The translations under genes and the position numbers were made by a program. The notes below the pieces were generated by a model, which saw only the letters and a list, made by a program, of their open reading frames with translations, made no database searches and was not told where the DNA came from. Of a stretch of 64,000 nucleotides of DNA, positions 43,689-54,200 are shown in pieces. The stretch is taken from the NCBI RefSeq assembly GCF_042310355.1, contig NZ_JBHJMR010000002.1, positions 1-64,000 on the forward strand, read 5' to 3'. Numbering within the stretch: the first letter of the stretch is position 1; every line of letters starts with the position of its first letter. The DNA comes from Wenzhouxiangella sp042310355 (GTDB lineage: Bacteria; Pseudomonadota; Gammaproteobacteria; Xanthomonadales; Wenzhouxiangellaceae).

Positions 43689-44822
43689 TCACCAGCCTCG
43701 ACATCGGGTCAGGCATTCAATCGGCTCATCATCCGAGTGCAACAACCACATGTGTTCGAACTGCCCGGCGGTGGCGCAGGCGTGATTGGGCAGGACGCGC
43801 AAGCGTCGGCCAATCGGGAAGTCCGTGAGGTCCAGCGGTTCGCCACTGCGGCGCGCGATGATGCCGTGCTCCTGGTTGGTGGCCTGCACGATCAGTTCCG
43901 GTTCTAGCACCCGGCCGGATTCGTCGCAAACTACCCCGTATCCCCGGTCGACGGCCTGGTCTGCGGTGCCACGGTCGCGCGAGAGCGCCATCCAGCCGGC
44001 ATCGACGATGACCTGGCCGTGGGTTTTGCGATGTCCGATAACCTCGGTCAATACGGAGATCGCGATGTCGTCGATCGTGCACACGCCCAGCCCGGCCATG
44101 ACCAGGTCCATGAAGGCGTAGACGCCGGCACGGACCTCGGTGACGCCGGTGAGGTTCTCGGCGAACATCGCGGTCGGTGTCGACCCCACGCTGACGATCG
44201 GCGCTTCAAGGCCGGCTGCCCGCAGCGTTTGGGCGGCGACGACGGCCGCATCGCGTTCCTGCCTGGCCATGCGCACCAGACAGTCGCGATCGCGGCAGGC
44301 GTAGGAGCCGCCGGCGTGCACCATGACGCCGGCCGCTAACGCGCCGCCGCTTTCAAGGATGCGGGCGCTGTCGACCAGTGCCGCGTCATCGGGCTGGAAA
44401 CCGGCCCGGTGCCCGTCGGCGTCGACTTCCAGCAGCACCTGGAACTGGGTGTCGTAGCGTGATGCCGCGTCGGCCACGGCGCGGGCCGCGTCGGTATGGT
44501 CGAGGATCAGGGTCAGCTTCATGCCGTCGGCAATCCGGCGCGCGGCACCGGCGAGTTTGCCCGGCGCGATGCCTACCGCATAGAGCAGGTCATCGATGCC
44601 GTCGGCGAAGAAGTAGTCGGCCTCGGCCAGCGTCGACACGGTTGCGCCACCGGCGTGGCCGGCCATCATGCGCCGGGCGAGTTCGGGGTTCTTGACGGTT
44701 TTCAGGTGCGGGCGCAGCGGGACGCCGAGCCGGGCAAGCTGCCGGTTCATGCGCGCGGTGTTTCGCGCAAAGCGCTGGTTGTCGATCAGCAGGGCGGGTG
44801 TCTGGAGCCTGTCTTGTGTCAT
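43689..44822 (-). CDS. Fold-type III PLP enzyme, D-serine dehydratase/D-threonine aldolase family
   Basis: 377 aa. An N-terminal alanine-racemase-like barrel carries the PLP Lys K41 in RPHLKTVKN. The C-terminal metal site reads PNHACATAG. HxC at this place is the zinc pair of eukaryotic-type D-serine dehydratase (DSD1), whereas D-threonine aldolase has HxD, so dehydratase activity is favoured. It would turn D-serine or a related D-3-hydroxy amino acid into a 2-oxo acid. It is transcribed alone, with the palindromic element downstream. Confidence 0.88.
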   Translation of the reverse strand: MTQDRLQTPALLIDNQRFARNTARMNRQLARLGVPLRPHLKTVKNPELARRMMAGHAGGATVSTLAEADYFFADGIDDLLYAVGIAPGKLAGAARRIADGMKLTLILDHTDAARAVADAASRYDTQFQVLLEVDADGHRAGFQPDDAALVDSARILESGGALAAGVMVHAGGSYACRDRDCLVRMARQERDAAVVAAQTLRAAGLEAPIVSVGSTPTAMFAENLTGVTEVRAGVYAFMDLVMAGLGVCTIDDIAISVLTEVIGHRKTHGQVIVDAGWMALSRDRGTADQAVDRGYGVVCDESGRVLEPELIVQATNQEHGIIARRSGEPLDLTDFPIGRRLRVLPNHACATAGQFEHMWLLHSDDEPIECLTRCRGW

Positions 44823-45012
44823 GGTCGCCTTCGCTCTGGGGGAACGGCCGCATGGAAATTCCTGGTCATTATCCGCTTCAGCCGGCGTACCCGGGGAAGC
44901 TCTGGAGAGATCGTACGGTAGCGGCTCCTACCCGCGGTTCACGCACGAATCTTGCCGGTTGCCCGGAAACTCGCTGAATCAGACTGACGCGAGTTAAGAT
45001 GTTGCATGAGGC

Positions 45013-46752
45013 ATGAATATTTCAGCGCCAGAGCGACGAATGCGGATTTCCCCGAAATTGCTGGAACAGGCGTTGGAGCGTTCGCACGATGCCGTCACGA
45101 TCTTCGAGGGCCGCGCGGCAGCGTCGGCGCCCACGATCGTCTATGTCAACCGCGCCTTCGAAGTGATGACAGGCTTCGATCGCAATGACGTGCTCGGCCG
45201 TGCACCCGGGTTCCTGCAGGGGGAGCGCACGGATGCGTCGGTTGTCGAGGCCATCGATTCGGCAATCTCGGCCAATCGATCGTTCTCCGGTGAGTCCTGG
45301 TTCTACCGCAACAACGGCGAGCCGTTTCTCATGTGCTGGGCGCTCGATCCGGTCGAGTCCGACGACGACGTGCAATATTTCGTGGCCGTGCAGCAGGACG
45401 TGACCGAGCGGCGCAAGCGGCGCCGGCGGCGGGAGGACCTCGAACGGGTCGTGGCGCTGCAAAGGGAGGTCGTTACCGGCGGCCTCGACCTGCAACGGGT
45501 TCGACAGAAGATTGTCGAGGCCGCATTCCAGATCAGCGGCGCGGATGCCGCCGTGGTCGAGGAAGCCGAAGGCGATGAGATGGTCTACCGGGCCGTGGCC
45601 GGAAAAGCCGAGGGGTCGCTCGGGATGCGCATTCCGGTCGAAGGCAGCCTTTCGGGCCGCTGCTTCTTCGAGCGCGAGTTCTTGCGTACCGATGACACCA
45701 GTGACGACCCTCGAGTACACAGGGAAGCGGCGCTCAAGGTGGGCTTTGTCTCCGGAATGCTCGTGCCCCTGCTTCACGAGCAGCGCTGTTACGGCGTGCT
45801 CAAGGTCTACGCGTCGCGGCCGGCGGCCTTTTCCAACGATGACCGTCAATTGCTCGAGATCGCCTCGGGCATCCTGGCGGCGGCGCTGTTCAACGCCGCC
45901 AGCTTTGAGTCCGAGGTCAATCGCCGCATCATGCTGGTCGATGCCATCCCCATCCTGGTGTCGTATATCGATCGCGAACGGCGCTACCAGGAAGTCAACG
46001 CCGCATACGAGGACTGGTTCGACCTCGAGGCCAGCGATATCCGCGGCAAATTCATGTGGGAGGTCGTCGGCGATGCGGCCTACGAGACCATCCGCCCTAA
46101 TCTCGATGCCGCCTTGAGCGGCGAAGAGGTGAGCTACGAGGCCGAGGTTCCCTACAGGGGTGCGGGTAACCGCACGGTCCTCGCCCAGTACCAGCCCAGT
46201 TTCGACGCGTCCGGCAATATCGGTGGCGTCTACGCCGTGGTGCGTGACCTCACGCCCGTCAAGCAGGCCGAGCAGGATTTTCTCACGGGGCTGTGGAACC
46301 GGCGCAAGTTCCAGGAACAGGCTGAGCACCTGCTCGCCAGGGCAGCACGCTATCCGCTGACTGTGTCCCTGATCCTGCTCGATATCGACTCCTTCAAGGC
46401 CGTCAACGATCAGCATGGTCACCTTGTGGGCGATGAGGTTCTGAAGGTTGTCGGCCGGCATCTCGGCGATACGGTTCGCGGCGTCGACGCAGTGGGCCGG
46501 TGGGGTGGAGAGGAATTTATCGTGCTCGTGCCCGAGACCGGCGCGGCCGAAGCGCATCAGCTGGCGGAGCGAATTCGCGGCGAGGTCGCCCGCCTGTCTT
46601 TCGACGGCGCCGAAGGTTTATCCGTGACCGTCAGCCTGGGCGTCGCCCAAGCCAGAAAAGAAGAGGCGCTGGAGCAGTTGCTCGAGCGCGCCGATGCTGC
46701 GATGTATCGGGCCAAGCGGGCCGGTCGAGACCGGGTGGTCGTGGCGGACTGA
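45013..46752 (+). CDS. Cytoplasmic diguanylate cyclase with PAS-GAF-PAS sensors
   Basis: 579 aa, no membrane segments. PAS1 (about 15-135) has the LOV-like loop GRAPGFLQGERTD with Pro instead of the photoreactive Cys. A basic coiled linker follows, then GAF (about 150-300) and PAS2 (about 305-425). The GGDEF domain has GGEEF at 498-502 and the inhibitory site RGVD at 489-492, so active, feedback-inhibited c-di-GMP synthesis is predicted. The gene is monocistronic, with about 190 bp before it and a CIA30 gene about 100 bp after. Confidence 0.93.
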   Translation: MNISAPERRMRISPKLLEQALERSHDAVTIFEGRAAASAPTIVYVNRAFEVMTGFDRNDVLGRAPGFLQGERTDASVVEAIDSAISANRSFSGESWFYRNNGEPFLMCWALDPVESDDDVQYFVAVQQDVTERRKRRRRREDLERVVALQREVVTGGLDLQRVRQKIVEAAFQISGADAAVVEEAEGDEMVYRAVAGKAEGSLGMRIPVEGSLSGRCFFEREFLRTDDTSDDPRVHREAALKVGFVSGMLVPLLHEQRCYGVLKVYASRPAAFSNDDRQLLEIASGILAAALFNAASFESEVNRRIMLVDAIPILVSYIDRERRYQEVNAAYEDWFDLEASDIRGKFMWEVVGDAAYETIRPNLDAALSGEEVSYEAEVPYRGAGNRTVLAQYQPSFDASGNIGGVYAVVRDLTPVKQAEQDFLTGLWNRRKFQEQAEHLLARAARYPLTVSLILLDIDSFKAVNDQHGHLVGDEVLKVVGRHLGDTVRGVDAVGRWGGEEFIVLVPETGAAEAHQLAERIRGEVARLSFDGAEGLSVTVSLGVAQARKEEALEQLLERADAAMYRAKRAGRDRVVVAD

Positions 46753-46858
46753 GCAAGGCTGGCTTGTCGAGAAGCGCCATGCGGTCTTCACGGTTGGGGC
46801 GCTAGAGTGTTGGCCCGTACCGAGAGCGCCAATCCCCGTGCCCCCCTACAGAAACCGG

Positions 46859-47428
46859 ATGCTTCTGACCGTCCTGGCGACCGCGATCCTCTTGGCCACC
46901 GCCGCGGCTGCCGATGCCGATACCGACAGGAGCGATACGATGCAACTTCTCGATTTCGAACACGCCCGGTCCGGGGACTGGGAAGTGGTCAATGACGGCG
47001 TCATGGGAGGTCGCTCCAAAGGCCATGTGGAAATCGCCGACGGCGCGCTGCGCTTTCATGGCGAACTGGTTACCCGGGGCGGCGGTTTTACGTCGGTTCG
47101 CACATCGGCCCAAGTCGATCTATCGGGCTTCGATGGGCTCGAATTGCGGGTTCGCGGCAACGGCCGGACTTTCGAGCTCGAGATCAATGACGGCCAAGGC
47201 TACGGCCGGCGTACGGTTTCCCGCCGCGCAGCGTTTCCGACCGGGGAAGAGTGGCAGCTGGTGCGCGTGCCCTTCGAGGACTTGCGCGCGACGGTATTCG
47301 GACGGCAGGTCGACGTGCCGTCACTCGACGCTTCGGCGGTGGCGCGCATCGGGTTCTACATCGTTGACGGCATCGACGGGCCGTTCTGGCTCGAGGTGGA
47401 TCGGGTGCGAGCCTACGCGCGGGACTGA
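46859..47428 (+). CDS. CIA30 family protein, probably secreted
   Basis: 189 aa from ATG 46859, which opens a signal-like segment (MLLTVLATAILLATAAA). An internal ATG at 46940 has a better site (AGGAG, 7 nt) and would give a cytoplasmic 162-aa form; the choice is open. The CIA30 beta-sandwich pattern is clear: WEVVNDGVMGGRSKGHV, then LVTRGGGFTSVR and FYIVDGIDGPFWLEVD. The eukaryotic CIA30 assists complex I assembly; bacterial members are uncharacterised carbohydrate-binding-like folds. ppc starts 51 bp downstream. Confidence 0.8.
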   Translation: MLLTVLATAILLATAAAADADTDRSDTMQLLDFEHARSGDWEVVNDGVMGGRSKGHVEIADGALRFHGELVTRGGGFTSVRTSAQVDLSGFDGLELRVRGNGRTFELEINDGQGYGRRTVSRRAAFPTGEEWQLVRVPFEDLRATVFGRQVDVPSLDASAVARIGFYIVDGIDGPFWLEVDRVRAYARD

Positions 47429-47479
47429 TCATCGGGCATTGTTTACCATAGGGGTCTTCCCCGAATCCCGATCTCCCAG

Positions 47480-50182
47480 ATGAAACGCCAAGATATCGAC
47501 TTTCCGACCGAGCATCAGCCCCTGCGCGACGACGTCAGCGAACTGGGGGCGATGATCGGCGAGCTGCTGCGTGAACAGTGCGGCGACGAACTGTTCGAGC
47601 GCGTGGAGACCGCCCGTTCGGCGGGCATCGCCCGGCGCGTGGGGGATGACGACGGAGAGACCCTGCTCGAGCAGTGCCGCGTCGACGATTCGGCCGAGGC
47701 CAGCGCGTTCGTGCGCGCGTTCGCCGCCTGGTTCAGGATGGTCAACCTGGCCGAGCAGGTGCACCGCATTCGGCGCCGGCGCGAGTACATGGCGGCCGGG
47801 GCGGGCGTGCAGCCGGATTCCCTGGCCGACGTGTTCGAAAGGCTTTCCGACGCGGGTCACGGCTGGGAAGCTGTCCGGGACCGGCTGAGCGACCTTTTGG
47901 TCGAGCCGGTGTTCACGGCCCATCCGACCGAGGCGACGCGGCGCTCGATCCTGGAAAAGGAGCAGCGCATGGCGCGCTACCTGGTCGAGCGGCTCGACCC
48001 GGGCCTGTCGAAGAATGCCGCCAACCGGCTGGTCGATCGCGTGCGAATGGAGCAGACGATTGCCTGGCAGACGGCCGAGCAGTCGCGCTCGCGCCCGAGC
48101 GTGGCCGACGAGGCCGAGCACGCTCACTACTACCTGGCCAACGTCCTCTACAGCGTCGCCCCCGTGCTGCACGAGAATCTGGCCGAGGCCGCCACGCGCG
48201 CCTGGGGCGTGGACCTGTGGCCGGGTGATCTGCCCTCGGTGCTGCAATTCGGCTCCTGGGTGGGCGGCGACATGGACGGCAATCCCAACGTCACCGACGA
48301 GACGGTGTTGGAGACCCTGACCGAACAGCGACGACAGGTCATTGGCAACTATCTCAAGGAGATTCGCGGCCTCAATCGGCTGCTCAGCCAGACCGACGGG
48401 CGTGCCGACATCAGCGCCGAGGTGCGCGAGCGCATCGCCGGGTATCGCAAGCTGCTGCCGCAGGAAGCCGAGGCCGTCCCGACCCGGCATGCCGATATGC
48501 CGTATCGCGAGTTGCTCTACCTGGTGGAGGCGCGCCTGAAGGCCACGCTGGGCGACGGCGAGGGCGGCTACGGGCACGTTGACGAGTTCGCCGGCGACCT
48601 CGAACTGATCGCCGACAGCCTCAAGGCCAACCGCGGGCGCCGCGCGGGCCTGTTTCCGGTCGAGCGGCTGATGCGCCGGGTCGATATCTTCGGCTTCCAC
48701 CTCGCCGCGCTGGACCTGCGCATCGATTCCGGCGACCTGCACGAGGCCGTCGGTGAACTGATCGACGACCCCGACTGGCCCGAGCGCGGTCCTGAAGAGC
48801 GAACCCGATACCTGACCGGGGTTCTGGGGCGGGATGACGTTCCCGATGGACGAAAAGCCGGCGCCAGCCACCCGGTGAGCAAACTCCTTTCGGCCGCCGC
48901 CCGCGCCCACGAGAAGTTCGGTGCCCGCGCCATCAAGACCCTGATCATTTCGATGAGCCGCAACGCCGATGACATCCTGGCGGCTTGGTTCGTGGCGCGC
49001 GCAGCCGGCGTCGATCGCTACCGGCTCGACATCGTGCCCTTGTTCGAGACGGTCGACGACCTGATCGCCGCCGAGGGCGTGATGGAAGGCCTGCTCGAGC
49101 AGGACTTGTGGCGCAATCTGCTCGAGCGGCGCGACAACCGCCAGACCGTGATGCTCGGCTACTCCGATTCCAACAAGGACGGCGGCATGGTCGCCTCGCG
49201 CTGGTCGCTGCAGGACGCACAGCGCAAGCTGATGGCGCTGTTCGCCCGGCACGGCGTCAAGGTCACCTTCTTCCATGGCCGCGGCGGTACCGTCGGCCGC
49301 GGCGGCGGCAAGACCCCGCGCGCGGTGCTGGCCGCCCCGGTGGGCTCGGTGGGCGGGCGATTGCGCATGACCGAGCAGGGTGAAGTCATCCACCGCAAAT
49401 ACGGGCTGCGAACGATCGCCGTACGCAACCTGGAACAGGCCACGGGTGCGGTGATCCAGGCCGGTTTCCTCGAGCGCGATCCGGATAGCGAGGAAGGTCC
49501 CTGGCGCCGGGCCATGGCCCGCCTGGCCGAACTGTCGCGACAGGCCTATCGCGAGCTGGTCTACGGCGATGAGACGTTCAGCGACTACTTCCGCCTGGCC
49601 ACGCCCATCGACGTGATCGAGCGCATGCGTATCGGCTCGCGCCCGGCCTCGCGCGCGAAGAAAACCGGCATTTCGGGCCTGCGCGCCATTCCCTGGGTGT
49701 TTGCCTGGGGCCAGTCGCGCCAGGGCCTTCCGGGCTGGTACGGGCTGGGCAGCGGATTGCAGCAGCTGATCGACGAAGTCGGTTTCGAGCAGGTCGAGGA
49801 GATGGCGCGCGAGTGGCTGTTTTTCTCCAATCTCCTTTCGGATGCCGAAATGGCGATGGCCAAGGCCGACATCGGCATCGGCCGCCACTATGCCGGCCTG
49901 GCCGGCGAACTGGGCGAGCGCTACTTCCCGACCATCGAGGCCGAATTTGCCCGCACCCGGGAGATGATCTGCCGCGTCAAGGGTCAGGATGCGCTGCTCG
50001 ACCAGGACCCCACGCTCAAGCGCTCGATCCTGCTGCGCAATCCCTACGTCGACCCGATGAGCTTCACCCAGGTCGAACTGCTGGAGCGCTGGCGTGCCGG
50101 CGGATCGAAGGACGAGGCCCTCGAGCAGGCCCTGATCGACAGCGTCCACGGTATCGCCCAGGGGCTGCAGAACACCGGGTAG
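47480..50182 (+). CDS. ppc: Phosphoenolpyruvate carboxylase
   Basis: 900 aa, close to the usual length. Catalytic motifs: FTAHPTEATRRSIL (the His of PEPC), GYSDSNKDGG and FFHGRGGTVGRGGG, and a C-terminal LRNPYVDPMSFTQVELL ending in the conserved NTG. It fixes bicarbonate onto PEP to make oxaloacetate, replenishing the citrate cycle. It is probably tetrameric and allosterically controlled, like other bacterial enzymes. It is followed by tRNA-Thr. Confidence 0.97.
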   Translation: MKRQDIDFPTEHQPLRDDVSELGAMIGELLREQCGDELFERVETARSAGIARRVGDDDGETLLEQCRVDDSAEASAFVRAFAAWFRMVNLAEQVHRIRRRREYMAAGAGVQPDSLADVFERLSDAGHGWEAVRDRLSDLLVEPVFTAHPTEATRRSILEKEQRMARYLVERLDPGLSKNAANRLVDRVRMEQTIAWQTAEQSRSRPSVADEAEHAHYYLANVLYSVAPVLHENLAEAATRAWGVDLWPGDLPSVLQFGSWVGGDMDGNPNVTDETVLETLTEQRRQVIGNYLKEIRGLNRLLSQTDGRADISAEVRERIAGYRKLLPQEAEAVPTRHADMPYRELLYLVEARLKATLGDGEGGYGHVDEFAGDLELIADSLKANRGRRAGLFPVERLMRRVDIFGFHLAALDLRIDSGDLHEAVGELIDDPDWPERGPEERTRYLTGVLGRDDVPDGRKAGASHPVSKLLSAAARAHEKFGARAIKTLIISMSRNADDILAAWFVARAAGVDRYRLDIVPLFETVDDLIAAEGVMEGLLEQDLWRNLLERRDNRQTVMLGYSDSNKDGGMVASRWSLQDAQRKLMALFARHGVKVTFFHGRGGTVGRGGGKTPRAVLAAPVGSVGGRLRMTEQGEVIHRKYGLRTIAVRNLEQATGAVIQAGFLERDPDSEEGPWRRAMARLAELSRQAYRELVYGDETFSDYFRLATPIDVIERMRIGSRPASRAKKTGISGLRAIPWVFAWGQSRQGLPGWYGLGSGLQQLIDEVGFEQVEEMAREWLFFSNLLSDAEMAMAKADIGIGRHYAGLAGELGERYFPTIEAEFARTREMICRVKGQDALLDQDPTLKRSILLRNPYVDPMSFTQVELLERWRAGGSKDEALEQALIDSVHGIAQGLQNTG

Positions 50183-50256
50183 TGTTGCGTCCCGGCAGAG
50201 TCGCCGCGGCGACGATCCCGGCGGCCCGATCCGTAGCACGAGCGGTCCAGAATCGG

Positions 50257-50262
50257 TATAAT
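50257..50262 (+). promoter_or_regulatory. -10 box of the tRNA-Thr promoter
   Basis: A perfect TATAAT lies 17 nt before the mature tRNA 5' end. The -35 region (around 50234-50239, TAGCAC) is weak. The short GC-rich run between them and the tRNA would suit a discriminator of a stable-RNA promoter. Confidence 0.7.
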
Positions 50263-50278
50263 CCCCCGCTTTGCCGGC

Positions 50279-50354
50279 GCCGGTGTAGCTCAGTAGGTAG
50301 AGCAACGCATTCGTAATGCGTGGGTCGGCGGTTCGACTCCGTCCACCGGCACCA
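50279..50354 (+). tRNA. tRNA-Thr (anticodon CGT)
   Basis: A 76-nt cloverleaf. Acceptor arms GCCGGTG (50279-50285) and CACCGGC (50344-50350), a discriminator A and encoded CCA (50352-50354). The D arm is GCTCAGTAGGTAGAGC. The anticodon stem ACGCA/TGCGT encloses the loop TTCGTAA with anticodon CGT. The T loop TTCGACT is flanked by GGCGG/CCGTC (one G-U pair). It reads ACG threonine codons. Confidence 0.97.
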
Positions 50355-50365
50355 TTTTTAGAGGA

Positions 50366-50391
50366 AGCCCCGCAGCGATGCGGGGCTTTTT
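50366..50391 (+). terminator. Rho-independent terminator after tRNA-Thr
   Basis: A perfect 9-bp stem AGCCCCGCA / TGCGGGGCT with a GCGA tetraloop, followed by TTTTT. It begins 12 nt after the tRNA CCA. Confidence 0.93.
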
Positions 50392-50487
50392 CGTATCTGG
50401 TCGCACCAGTCGAACCGACGAACATCACCATCGGTTCGGCATGCCCGAGCGACCTCGGGCCGCTTGCAGTCGACTGCGGGTTTGAGC

Positions 50488-51711
<1,224 letters not shown>

Positions 51712-51745
51712 CGATAAGTTCGCGCCGCGCGCAGCGCCGCGCGCC

Positions 51746-52345
51746 TCAGTCCTGTTGCCGGATCGCCTCGAACTCGAAGATCAGTTCGACTTCGTCACCG
51801 ACGAGACCGTCCTCGACGCCGTAGCTCATGCCCCACTCGCTGCGCTCGATCGTGGTTCGCGCGGAGATGCCGAGCGTGTGCTGCCCATGTCCGAAGGGAT
51901 AAGGTGCGGACTTGTTGACCGTGACCTGCAGCGACACCGGACGGGTTTGGCCGAGCAAGCTCAGTTCACCCTCGAGCGTGCCGGAACTGTCGTCGTCGGG
52001 AATCCACTCGGTCGCTTCGAAGCGGATGGTTGCGTGGGTGGACGCGTTGAGGAAATCGTCGCCGCGAAGATGATCGTCACGGCGCTCGTGATTGGTGAAC
52101 ACGCTATCGGCCCGGACGATGACCTCGCCTTCGTTCAGTTCGTTCGCGGCCTCGTCATAGACGAATCGGCCTTCCGCCTCGAGGAACTGGCCGAGGGTGT
52201 CGGCGTAGCCGATGTGGTCGACCATGAAGCCGATCGAGAAGTGGTCTTCGTCGATCTCGTAGCTCGCCGGTTCGGCGACGGCGGCGGTGGTCAGGCCGGC
52301 CAGCAGCGCGGCGAAGGTGATATGAATCGTCGATGGCAGGTTCAT
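51746..52345 (-). CDS. YceI family periplasmic lipid-binding protein
   Basis: 199 aa from ATG 52345. A signal peptide (INITFAALLAGLTTAAVA-like; cleavage near AEP) is followed by the YceI lipocalin-like barrel: YEIDEDHFSIGFMVDHIGY, FLNASTHATIRFEAT, GELSLLGQTRPVSL and IERSEWGMSYG. YceI proteins bind polyisoprenoids such as ubiquinone. The start overlaps the CDP-alcohol phosphatidyltransferase stop by 4 nt (ATGA), which links this binding protein to a lipid-making enzyme. Confidence 0.92.
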   Translation of the reverse strand: MNLPSTIHITFAALLAGLTTAAVAEPASYEIDEDHFSIGFMVDHIGYADTLGQFLEAEGRFVYDEAANELNEGEVIVRADSVFTNHERRDDHLRGDDFLNASTHATIRFEATEWIPDDDSSGTLEGELSLLGQTRPVSLQVTVNKSAPYPFGHGQHTLGISARTTIERSEWGMSYGVEDGLVGDEVELIFEFEAIRQQD

Positions 52346-53067
52346 GTTGCCCTCCGTGGGGATGGTCCCGTTGTCTTGCGTTTGCGGTACAGCCACCGGA
52401 TATCGATGGCGAAGGAGATGCCCAGCGCCAGCAGGGCAGCAGCCAGCAGGGTCAACCGCAGCGCATCGGGCAGGAAGGGAAGCAGGGCGACCGGCAGCGC
52501 ACCGACCTGGACGACGCAGACGAGCTTGCGGCGCCAGCGCTCGGGAAGCGGTTGCGAAAGCCAGGGCCACGCCAGGCCTGCGGCGACGAAGACCGGGCGC
52601 ATCAGTCCGATCGCCAGCACCCAGGCCGGCGCCTGACCGGACAGCCACAGGCCGGCGCATAGCACCAGGATCAGCGCGGCGTCGGTTTCCATGTCGAAGC
52701 GCGCGCCGAAGTCGCTGGTCGCGGCCAGGCGCCGGGCCACCCAGCCGTCCAGGCCGTCGGCCGCCAGGGCCGCCAGGGTCAGGCCCACGATCCACCCGGC
52801 GCGCTCGACATACAGGCCCGGATCGAGCAGGGCGCCGGCCAGTGCGCATACGATCGTCGCGCGCACGAGAGTCACGCGATCGGCCCAGCCCAGGCGGAGC
52901 CTGTCGGTCGTGGCCAGAAAGAGAATGGCCCAGAGCAGGGCGTAGGCGAGCAGGGCGGCGGCAAGCAGGCTTGTCGTCGCGGCCGGGATGCCGGCAAGGA
53001 AGAAGGTGAACGCTGCGGTGACCAGGGCGCCGCCGGCCAGGTCGGTCAGGATGATCGGTGTACGCAT
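52342..53067 (-). CDS. CDP-alcohol phosphatidyltransferase family protein
   Basis: 241 aa with about six membrane segments. The full catalytic motif is seen: DGLDGWVARR, then GARFDMETD, matching D-x2-DG-x2-AR-x8-G-x3-D-x3-D. Such enzymes transfer a phosphatidyl group from CDP-diacylglycerol to an alcohol at the inner membrane; the alcohol is not evident here. It is coupled to the YceI gene and divergent from the dehydrogenase that opens the pterin-like cluster (125 bp between starts). Confidence 0.93.
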   Translation of the reverse strand: MRTPIILTDLAGGALVTAAFTFFLAGIPAATTSLLAAALLAYALLWAILFLATTDRLRLGWADRVTLVRATIVCALAGALLDPGLYVERAGWIVGLTLAALAADGLDGWVARRLAATSDFGARFDMETDAALILVLCAGLWLSGQAPAWVLAIGLMRPVFVAAGLAWPWLSQPLPERWRRKLVCVVQVGALPVALLPFLPDALRLTLLAAALLALGISFAIDIRWLYRKRKTTGPSPRRAT

Positions 53068-53192
53068 CGACGTTCGCCCTCGCTGGGGAAGTCTGATTGA
53101 TTATGCTCGCATATTCGAGCTGCTGCCGGCGTCAACATTGCCCTCACTGCGGTATCGTGATGATGTTGCCATGCAGGTACTGACGCTTACTC

Positions 53193-54167
53193 ATGACTGA
53201 AACCGCACGCGCCTTCTGGACCGTCGACCCTGGCCGCGGCGAGATCCTTAGCGAGACCCTGCCGGTCCTGGCCGACGGCTGTGTTCGCGTGCGCACGCTG
53301 CACTCCGGCGTCAGCCGCGGCACCGAGGCGCTGGTCTTCAACGGCCGCGTACCGGCATCGGAATACCGTCGCATGCGCGCGCCGTTCCAGCAGGGCGATT
53401 TCCCGGCCCCGGTCAAGTACGGCTATTGCGCGGTCGGCTTGGTCGAGGAAGGGCCGGATCGGCTGCTCGGCCGCGAGGTTTTCTGCCTGCACCCGCACCA
53501 GGATCGCTTTGTCGTGCCGGCCGAGGCCGTGATGCCGTTACCCGAGGGGCTGCCGGCGACTCGCGCAGTGCTGGCCGCCAACATGGAAACCGCGCTCAAC
53601 GGCGCCTGGGATGCGCGAATCGGTCCCGGCGACCGTCTTGCCGTGGTCGGTGGTGGCGTGGTCGGCTGCCTCGTTGCGTGGCTGGCCGGGCGTATACCCG
53701 GCACCGAGGTGACCCTGATCGACCTGCAGCCCGACCGATCGAAAGTGGCCGAGGCCCTGGGCGTGGGTTTCGCCATGCCGGAGGCGGCGCGCGGCGACTG
53801 CGACCTGGTGGTGCATGCAAGCGGCAGTGAATCGGGGCTGGCAACGGCGCTCGGCCTGGCCGGCAACCAGGCGCGGGTGGTCGAGATGAGCTGGTACGGC
53901 GACGATCACCCGGCCGTGCCCCTGGGCGAGGCTTTCCATTCGCGCCGACTGTCGCTGGTTGCCAGCCAGGTCGGCCAGTTGCCGCCCGACAGGCAGCCGC
54001 GTTGGGATCACCGGCGCCGCCTGGAAACCGCGCTGGCGCTGTTGACCGATCCCGCGCTCGATTGCCTGGTTTCGGGTTCGAGCGCTTTCGAATCGCTACC
54101 CGACGACCTGCCCAGATTGCTCACCCGATCGGGCGAGGTGTTGTGCCACCGCATCGACTACGACTGA
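53193..54167 (+). CDS. Zinc-type alcohol dehydrogenase family protein
   Basis: 324 aa. It has a medium-chain dehydrogenase layout: a GroES-like N-terminus (TLHSGVSRGTEALVF) and a Rossmann part with VVGGGVVGCLVAWLAG and VTLIDLQPDR. It lacks the four-Cys structural zinc loop and is short for the family. It resembles the bacteriochlorophyllide-dehydrogenase-like subgroup of MDR proteins. It is probably an NAD(P)-dependent oxidoreductase of an unknown intermediate. It is first in a plus-strand run of five genes (53193-57476). Confidence 0.85.
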   Translation: MTETARAFWTVDPGRGEILSETLPVLADGCVRVRTLHSGVSRGTEALVFNGRVPASEYRRMRAPFQQGDFPAPVKYGYCAVGLVEEGPDRLLGREVFCLHPHQDRFVVPAEAVMPLPEGLPATRAVLAANMETALNGAWDARIGPGDRLAVVGGGVVGCLVAWLAGRIPGTEVTLIDLQPDRSKVAEALGVGFAMPEAARGDCDLVVHASGSESGLATALGLAGNQARVVEMSWYGDDHPAVPLGEAFHSRRLSLVASQVGQLPPDRQPRWDHRRRLETALALLTDPALDCLVSGSSAFESLPDDLPRLLTRSGEVLCHRIDYD

Positions 54168-54200
54168 CCCGCTAAACGTTCAAAGCCCGAGGAATCCAGG

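Noticed and set aside
43689..44822. Calling the PLP enzyme a D-threonine aldolase outright
   Set aside because: The metal pair is HxC rather than HxD, which favours the D-serine dehydratase type, so a broader family name was kept.
51712..51745. GC-rich direct repeat (GCCGCGCGC twice) as a terminator
   Set aside because: It can pair weakly but has no T tract on either strand; not enough to call a terminator.
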